From HKCCE3408 sp039183205 (GTDB taxonomy: Bacteria; Pseudomonadota; Alphaproteobacteria; Rhodobacterales; Rhodobacteraceae), in NCBI GenBank assembly GCA_039183205.1, contig JBCDBR010000005.1:1-64000 (forward strand): a stretch of DNA of 64,000 nucleotides, in the 5' to 3' direction. Positions within the stretch are counted from its first letter, which is position 1, and the number at the start of each line of letters is the position of its first letter. The notes under the pieces were generated by a model. It searched no databases, was not told the origin of the DNA, and saw only the letters and a program-made list of their open reading frames with translations. Shown here in pieces: positions 58,658 to 64,000 of the stretch. The position numbers were made by a program, and so were the translations under genes.

Positions 58658-59464
58658 ATGTCGCGAATCTCGTCAATATTCACAGCCGTCGCGTTATCTG
58701 CCCTTTTCGCATGGCCCCCGACGCCTGCACCTGCGCAAGTCGCCGACCTGTCGGAGATCGTCGAAGTTCGGTTGCTCGATGGCTGGCGGCGCGCCGACGG
58801 ACGCCACATGACCGCCGTGGAAATTCGAATGGCCCCAGGTTGGAAAACCTACTGGCGCCGTCCTGGCGTGGGCGGCATCCCGCCTGTGATGGAATTGAGC
58901 GTCGAGGAGTATCAGATGCACTGGCCGCGCCCCGATGTCTTTTATGTCGGTGGCATGCGATCGATCGGCTATGCCGATTACGTGCTTTTGCCAGTCGAAT
59001 TTTCCATCGCGGATGGGGTTCAAACGGTATCGGGCCAAATCGAGATCGGTGTTTGTCTCGACATTTGTGTGCCAGTTGTACTGCCCTTGGCGGCGACGTT
59101 GCCCGACACTGCACAACCTGACCCAAGGATCATCGGCGCGCTGTCTGATCGCCCGTTGAGTGGGGCGGACATCGGCGCCGGCACACCAATTTGCAGCATC
59201 CGTCCAATATCCGACGGTTTGCGCGTCGAGGTACGGATTCCTATGCCGGATGTCGGCGGCGGAGAGGAGGTTGTCTTCGAATTGCCGGATCCGTCGATTT
59301 GGATATCCGATCCCTCGACCACACGCGACGGCAGCACGCTTGTTGCTTCCGCCGACATCGTCCCAGCGGATGCCAGCCCCTTCGCGCTGGACCGCTCCGA
59401 TTTGCGAATTACCGTATTGGGCGCGCGTGACGCCGTCGAACTCGTCGGCTGTCACGCAGGTTAG
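58658..59464 (+). CDS. Periplasmic protein with DsbD-like N-terminal domain
   Basis: This 268-residue secreted protein has a signal peptide ending in the PAPAQ region. A DsbD-alpha-like immunoglobulin domain follows: RMAPGWKTYWRRPGVGGIPPVMEL, GYADYVLLPVEF, and CLDIC near residue 130, the redox-type cysteine pair. There is no membrane domain. It could accept electrons from a DsbD/CcdA partner, but this is inferred. It is convergent with the RND pump with overlapping stops. Confidence 0.85.
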   Translation: MSRISSIFTAVALSALFAWPPTPAPAQVADLSEIVEVRLLDGWRRADGRHMTAVEIRMAPGWKTYWRRPGVGGIPPVMELSVEEYQMHWPRPDVFYVGGMRSIGYADYVLLPVEFSIADGVQTVSGQIEIGVCLDICVPVVLPLAATLPDTAQPDPRIIGALSDRPLSGADIGAGTPICSIRPISDGLRVEVRIPMPDVGGGEEVVFELPDPSIWISDPSTTRDGSTLVASADIVPADASPFALDRSDLRITVLGARDAVELVGCHAG

Positions 59465-62400
59465 GCCGGGCGCCCTATCGGGCGGCGCAGCGCAAGCGCC
59501 CCGAGCGCGCCGGCCAACAAACAAATCGCCAAGGCGCCCAACGCAAATAATCCGAGCGCCCCGCCCGGCACTGCCGCCCAGACCAAAACCGCCGAACCAA
59601 GAACGGCTTCGGCCATCAGCGTCGCGCTGAACAAAGCCAAGATTGACAGGCTCGCAAGGACCAAAAGTGCCGTTAAGCGTGGATTACGCGGCCCGGCGGA
59701 CAACGCGCGCCGGAACGCGGCAATGCGCGTCCCAAGATCGGCTTGCATCGCCATGATGGCCGGCACAACAAGCAGCACGACAAACATCCCCACGGCTAAG
59801 CCATAAACCAACGTAATCACGGTAGGCTTTAAAAACTGCGCTTGGCTTGAACTTTCATAAAGCAATGGCGCCAGACCCAACACGGTGGTCAGCGTCGTAA
59901 GAAGCACCGGTCGGAGCCGATCGCAAACGCCATCCACAATTGCCGGGACCAGCCCGCGGTTCTCTGCGTATTCGTCAATCGTCGTCAGCAAAACGATGGA
60001 GTCGTTGATTATGATGCCCGTCATCCCGATCAGCCCAACCACGGTGAACATCGATAACGGAACATCCCACGCATGGTGGCCGTAAATCGTGCCGATCAGT
60101 CCAAACGGAATAATCGCCATGACCACCACCGGCCGCGTCCAGCTGGCAAATATCCAGGCCAGGACGAGGTAAATCCCTGCCAGACACAGCGCAAACCCAA
60201 CGCCGGCATCGGCTAGGAACGCCTGCTCTTGCTCGGCCAATCCGGCAAGCTCGAATCCCACGCCATAGTCTTCCGCAATCTGTGGGAGGATGACGGTTTC
60301 CAGCTCCTCCATGATCGCTTCAGCGCGCGCCGGATCATCCTCGGACAAGTCGCCAGTCACGGACACTGTGACCGATCCATTTTCGCGCAAAACGGAGGAA
60401 AATCCGGTGCGCGTGGTTACGCTCACGATATCGGAAAGCGGCACATATTCCCCGCTTTCAGTGCGCATGAGCATGCGGTCCATGAAATCGGCGGTTAGTT
60501 CCTCCGCCGGCAATTCCACACGGATCGTGCCGGTTCGAACACCGTCGGGGAACCGGGCGGCTTCGATACCGCCCAAACGGTCACGTAACACCTGCCCCAA
60601 CGCATCGATCTCGAACCCAAGCGCTTGGCCTTGCGGCGTCAGTGACAGTGAAAGCTCCTGCCGGTCATACGCGAGGTTGTCCTCGAGCGCGGAGACTTCG
60701 GGGAACCGGCTGAGCGCGGTTTTGATCGCCTCCGCAGCCTGCTTCAAGACCGTCGTTTCAGCGCCGAAAAGTTCGACGTCGATCGCGTCCCCTCCTGGCC
60801 CGCCACGAAAGCCGCGAAAGCTCAGCTCCTCGACCAAAGGCAGTTGCCGCACCTCGTCCTGGAGATCGGCAACGAAGGCAAAAGAAGAATAGGGCCGCAG
60901 GTCCGCGTCAATCAATTCGATGGCAATCGAGCCTTGAAGATCGGTGTCTTTGTTTTCCGCGGACGCAAGGCCACGACCCGTTGTGCCGCCAATTTCCGTT
61001 ACCGCATAGGTGATTGGGTTTTGCCCATGCTCCTCTTCATAGCGCACGGCAACCGCCTCTGCGGCGCGTTGCAATTCGCGCATCATCTCCAGACTGTCGT
61101 CGCGCGTTGCGCCATCCAACATGGTGAAATTTCCGGCGACCGAACTTAGTTCCGGCGCATTAAAAAAGCGCCAAGTCACGTCACCGCGAATGAAGGTCGC
61201 CGCCTGCGTCGACAAAACAAAAATCGCCGCGGCCACAATAGGATATCGTGCCCAGATCACCCATCCAATGAACGGGCGGAAGATGCGATCACGCGCCCAG
61301 TTAAAGCCGCGGTTTACCTGGCGCGACGGCCAATCGTACCAATGGTCTTTTGCCGAATGCTTGAGCGCATGGCTCATGTGATTTGGCAGGATCAAAAAGC
61401 ACTCGATCAAGCTGGCGGTGAGAACCGCAATCACTGTGAAGGGGATCGCCGATATCAAATCTCCAAACCGCCCACTGATGGCTGTAAGCCCAGCAAAGGC
61501 GATCACGGTGGTAACGGTGGCGGAAAATACTGGGGGCGCCATGCGTCTGGCCGCGTTTTCCGCAGCAATCTCTGGCGCCTCGCCCAAATTGCGATACCGG
61601 AAGTCGGCGTGTTCGCCGACAACGATGGCATCATCGACGACAATTCCAAGCGTTATAATGAGCGCAAAAAGCGAGATCATGTTGATCGTTAGGCCGGCGG
61701 CGTACATCAATCCCAATGTGGCAAGCATCGCAACGGGGATCCCGGCTGCGACCCAAAACGCCGTGCGCGCATTGAGGAACAAAAACAGCAGGCAAACCAC
61801 CAAGGCCAGACCGATCAGGCCGTTATTGACCAAAAGATCGAGCCGCGCTGATATGAACTCCGCCCGCGTCCGGATCAGGTCGATTGTCACACCTTCAGGC
61901 AACGTCGCCTGCATCTCGGCGGCAACGTCCTCTACCTGGCGCTGGATGGCAATCGCATCTCCCCGATCAGAGCGGTCCACGCGCATCGACACGCCAGGGT
62001 TTTCGCCAACGAAATACGTCCGGTCTCGATCTGAACCAAGGCTACTTACCGTCGCGATGTCACCTATGGTCAAAGTCGTACCGTCTGAATTGCGGCGCAG
62101 AACAAGCTCTGCCACGGCCGTCGCAGTACGACTTTCCGTACCGGTTCTGACACGGGCGTTGGCGCCTTCGACCTCACCGGCCGGCGCAGTGTCAGCTGCG
62201 GCATTTATGACCGACGCAATTTCGGCCATCGAGATATCATGACGGATCAACGAGGCCGACGGTACGTCGACCACAACCTCCGATGCCGAATAGCCGCGGA
62301 TGGTCGTGCGTGTGACGCCGACAGCGAAAAGCCGCGCCGAAAATTCATCGGCAAACCGGCCCAATTGTTCGGGTGCCACCGGACCTGTGATGACCACATC

Positions 62401-62835
62401 GGTCACGCGGTCGCGCCAGGCCACCTGGCGGACCTCAGGTTCGTCAGCGTCGTCAGGTAAATCGTTTACCGAATCAACCGCCGCTTGCACTTCGTCGGCG
62501 GCGCGGCTGATATCCCATCCGGGCTCGAACTCCAGTGTCAGAGCGGCCGAACCCTCGCGCGCTGTCGCTTCGGTCGAGGTGACCCCCTCAACCGCCAAAA
62601 GCGTGGGTTCAAGAACCGCGACAATTGCCCGGTCCACATCTTCGGCGCCGGCCCCATCCCATTGCACATTCACCCGTATCTCTTCAGTCAGAACGTCCGG
62701 GAAGAATTGCGCGCGCATATTGGGAATGGCGGCAACACCACCTAAAACGAGCATGAGCAGCAAAAGATTTGCGGCTGTGCGATGGCGCGTGAAATAACTC
62801 AGTATGCCGACGGCACGGGGCGGTATGCGACGCAT
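59461..62835 (-). CDS. RND efflux transporter permease subunit
   Basis: This 1124-residue pump has 12 transmembrane helices in two halves with large periplasmic loops. The N-terminal helix is ANLLLLMLVLGGVAAIPNMRAQFFPDV, and the proton-relay region has TLGIVVDDAIVVGEHADFR. It belongs to the AcrB/MdtB-like HAE family with conserved IIPFGLIGTIYGH and MTGIIINDSIVLL segments. It exports drugs or other amphiphiles with an adaptor and an outer-membrane channel. It is 3 bp after the adaptor gene, so they are cotranscribed. Confidence 0.95.
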   Translation of the reverse strand: MRRIPPRAVGILSYFTRHRTAANLLLLMLVLGGVAAIPNMRAQFFPDVLTEEIRVNVQWDGAGAEDVDRAIVAVLEPTLLAVEGVTSTEATAREGSAALTLEFEPGWDISRAADEVQAAVDSVNDLPDDADEPEVRQVAWRDRVTDVVITGPVAPEQLGRFADEFSARLFAVGVTRTTIRGYSASEVVVDVPSASLIRHDISMAEIASVINAAADTAPAGEVEGANARVRTGTESRTATAVAELVLRRNSDGTTLTIGDIATVSSLGSDRDRTYFVGENPGVSMRVDRSDRGDAIAIQRQVEDVAAEMQATLPEGVTIDLIRTRAEFISARLDLLVNNGLIGLALVVCLLFLFLNARTAFWVAAGIPVAMLATLGLMYAAGLTINMISLFALIITLGIVVDDAIVVGEHADFRYRNLGEAPEIAAENAARRMAPPVFSATVTTVIAFAGLTAISGRFGDLISAIPFTVIAVLTASLIECFLILPNHMSHALKHSAKDHWYDWPSRQVNRGFNWARDRIFRPFIGWVIWARYPIVAAAIFVLSTQAATFIRGDVTWRFFNAPELSSVAGNFTMLDGATRDDSLEMMRELQRAAEAVAVRYEEEHGQNPITYAVTEIGGTTGRGLASAENKDTDLQGSIAIELIDADLRPYSSFAFVADLQDEVRQLPLVEELSFRGFRGGPGGDAIDVELFGAETTVLKQAAEAIKTALSRFPEVSALEDNLAYDRQELSLSLTPQGQALGFEIDALGQVLRDRLGGIEAARFPDGVRTGTIRVELPAEELTADFMDRMLMRTESGEYVPLSDIVSVTTRTGFSSVLRENGSVTVSVTGDLSEDDPARAEAIMEELETVILPQIAEDYGVGFELAGLAEQEQAFLADAGVGFALCLAGIYLVLAWIFASWTRPVVVMAIIPFGLIGTIYGHHAWDVPLSMFTVVGLIGMTGIIINDSIVLLTTIDEYAENRGLVPAIVDGVCDRLRPVLLTTLTTVLGLAPLLYESSSQAQFLKPTVITLVYGLAVGMFVVLLVVPAIMAMQADLGTRIAAFRRALSAGPRNPRLTALLVLASLSILALFSATLMAEAVLGSAVLVWAAVPGGALGLFALGALAICLLAGALGALALRRPIGRPA

Positions 62836-62838
62836 AAT

Positions 62839-64000
62839 CTAGCTCCCCATTCGGCTTTCCAGGCGGCTGACCATTCGCGCAGGAACCTCGTCCTGAGCCA
62901 ATTGCTGAAGCATCCGTTCGCGCACATCATCTGGCAGAAACGAATTCCCTTCGACAAAGGCGATCAACCGCGCCCGCCTTTCCGGGTCCAGCGCAACCGT
63001 TTCGGGCGCCGCAGCTACCGTTTGAACGGCGTCCGTCGGGCGCAAAGGCCGAATACGGATGCCCTCGCCCAAAACCGGGGTTTGGGCTACCACAACCTCG
63101 CGCCCGGCCAAATCGCCCGCCGCGACAATCACGGAATTTCCTTGGCGCCGCAGCACATCAACATAAGCCGTCTCCAATCGGTCCTCTTCTCCGAGAACCA
63201 GTATCTGACCTTCGCCGGCGACAGCCGTTGCCGGAAGCAAAGCGACCTGATCGATCGGCGGCTCAACAACACTGACGGTGACAAAATCGCCGACCCTGAA
63301 GCCGCGTGGCACATTCAGCCGCGCAAACAGCAACCGGCCCGATTGGCCTTCGCCGACCGATCCACTTTCACGCGTCAGCACGCCGTCGGCCGTGATGTCC
63401 AAGCCAAGAACATCCAAGACAATTTGGACCTCAGCTTGGGGCAAATCGCCGTCAGGTGTCAGAAGCCGCGTGTATTGGGCGGTCGAGATGCGAAAGGCGA
63501 CTTCAAGCGCATCATCGTCGATCAGCGTCGCAAGCTGTTCGTTTTGCGTGACCAAGCGACCGGCAATTACGTTCACATCCGATAGAACGCCATCGAAACT
63601 GGCGCTCAGCTCGGTTTCTTCGAGGTCCCGCTCCGCTTCGGTCAATGCGATCACGCGGCGCTCGAGACCTGTGCCTGCAAGATCAAGACGCGATTGCGCC
63701 TGCGCCAAGGCCTGACGCCGTGAGACGATCGATTGCTGCGCTGAGGCGGCGGATAATTCAGCCGTCTCAACCGCCGCGGGGGAACCGACCTCGCGTTCTA
63801 ATAATCCCTGCTGACGCTCCAATGCGCGCCGCTGCAAATCCGCCTGTGTAAAGGCCGCTTCAAGGTCGAGCACCGCCAATTCCAAGCCACGTTCGGCATC
63901 GGCAAGTTCTGCCTGAGCCTCTCGCAAATCGGTTTGTGCCGTCGCGAGCGCGGCCTGCGCCTCCGATGGATCGACCCGCAACAAAAGCTGGCCCTCGGTC
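62839..64000 (-). CDS. RND efflux periplasmic adaptor (HlyD/AcrA-type), truncated by window end
   Basis: The visible 387 codons hold a coiled-coil hairpin (residues rich in Ala, Glu, Gln: TAQTDLREAQAELADAERGL...) that continues past the window end. A lipoyl-type domain (FDGVLSDVNVIAGRLVTQNEQLATLID), a beta-barrel (VGDFVTVSVVEPPIDQVALLPATAV) and a C-terminal helical tail follow. It bridges the inner-membrane pump and the outer-membrane channel. The N-terminus lies beyond 64000. It is cotranscribed with the RND pump. Confidence 0.92.
   Translation of the reverse strand, partial: TEGQLLLRVDPSEAQAALATAQTDLREAQAELADAERGLELAVLDLEAAFTQADLQRRALERQQGLLEREVGSPAAVETAELSAASAQQSIVSRRQALAQAQSRLDLAGTGLERRVIALTEAERDLEETELSASFDGVLSDVNVIAGRLVTQNEQLATLIDDDALEVAFRISTAQYTRLLTPDGDLPQAEVQIVLDVLGLDITADGVLTRESGSVGEGQSGRLLFARLNVPRGFRVGDFVTVSVVEPPIDQVALLPATAVAGEGQILVLGEEDRLETAYVDVLRRQGNSVIVAAGDLAGREVVVAQTPVLGEGIRIRPLRPTDAVQTVAAAPETVALDPERRARLIAFVEGNSFLPDDVRERMLQQLAQDEVPARMVSRLESRMGS

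Noticed and set aside
1..64000. CRISPR arrays, insertion sequences, prophage or integrative elements
   Set aside because: No spaced direct repeats, transposase, integrase or attachment-site-like duplications were seen on reading; composition is even.

Overview
The window looks like a stretch of ordinary chromosome from a marine-type alphaproteobacterium of the Rhodobacteraceae (Roseobacter/Rhodobacter group). The signs are a complete cbb3 oxidase locus beside an FnrL-type regulator, a membrane-anchored cytochrome c_y, a divergent hemC/hemE pair, dnaX-ybaB-recR, a TrcR-like DUF1013 protein, COQ9 and an aa3-oxidase subunit IV. The GC-rich bias is even, genes are densely packed with many 4-bp start/stop overlaps, and I see no integrase, transposase, prophage, tRNA or CRISPR array.

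Region 1 (1-7600) is a sugar catabolic locus. A minus-strand operon encodes a solute-binding protein, two permeases with an MmcQ/YjbR protein wedged between them, a GH4 alpha-galactosidase, a sugar-dehydrogenase-type SDR and the start of a 2-keto-3-deoxygalactonate kinase. An IclR regulator and the transport ATPase are encoded divergently. Together they suggest uptake of an alpha-galactoside, hydrolysis, and De Ley-Doudoroff galactose oxidation. Region 2 (7600-13620) carries hemC and hemE, which diverge around a perfect PpsR/CrtJ-type motif, an FAD oxidoreductase, an outer-membrane barrel, a glycosyltransferase and hemF.

Region 3 (13770-30840) holds a D,D-carboxypeptidase, ccoGHIS, ccoNOQP, fnrL, the yejABEF peptide importer and cytochrome c_y. 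Both cco operons are preceded by FNR boxes. Two genes too short for routine ORF lists, ccoS and later the aa3 subunit IV, are read directly from the sequence. Region 4 (30940-40520) holds pheA, an EamA transporter, an SRPBCC protein, nudC, a cyclic-nucleotide phosphodiesterase/nucleotidase, an NMT1/THI5-type ABC importer with a structured leader, a gamma-butyrobetaine-dioxygenase-like oxygenase and the 4.5S SRP RNA gene.

Region 5 (40570-58550) is mostly housekeeping: an ankyrin-repeat protein, YceI, dnaX-ybaB-recR, RNase T2, trcR, an SDR, rsmC, clpS, a CDP-alcohol phosphatidyltransferase, a quinone reductase, COQ9, rpsU, a lipoprotein with a permuted papain-like pattern, aa3 subunit IV, an MBL hydrolase, an acyl-CoA dehydrogenase, tsaC and yqgE. 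Region 6 (58660-64000) has a DsbD-like periplasmic protein and an RND efflux pump with its truncated adaptor.

I see no obvious large undescribed system. The most promising unexplained signals are small and regulatory: a plus-strand terminator and palindrome between ccoN and fnrL, a three-hairpin leader before the THI5-type importer, the hemC/hemE PpsR motif, a hairpin that masks the rpsU ribosome binding site, and two short-chain dehydrogenases that lack the catalytic lysine.
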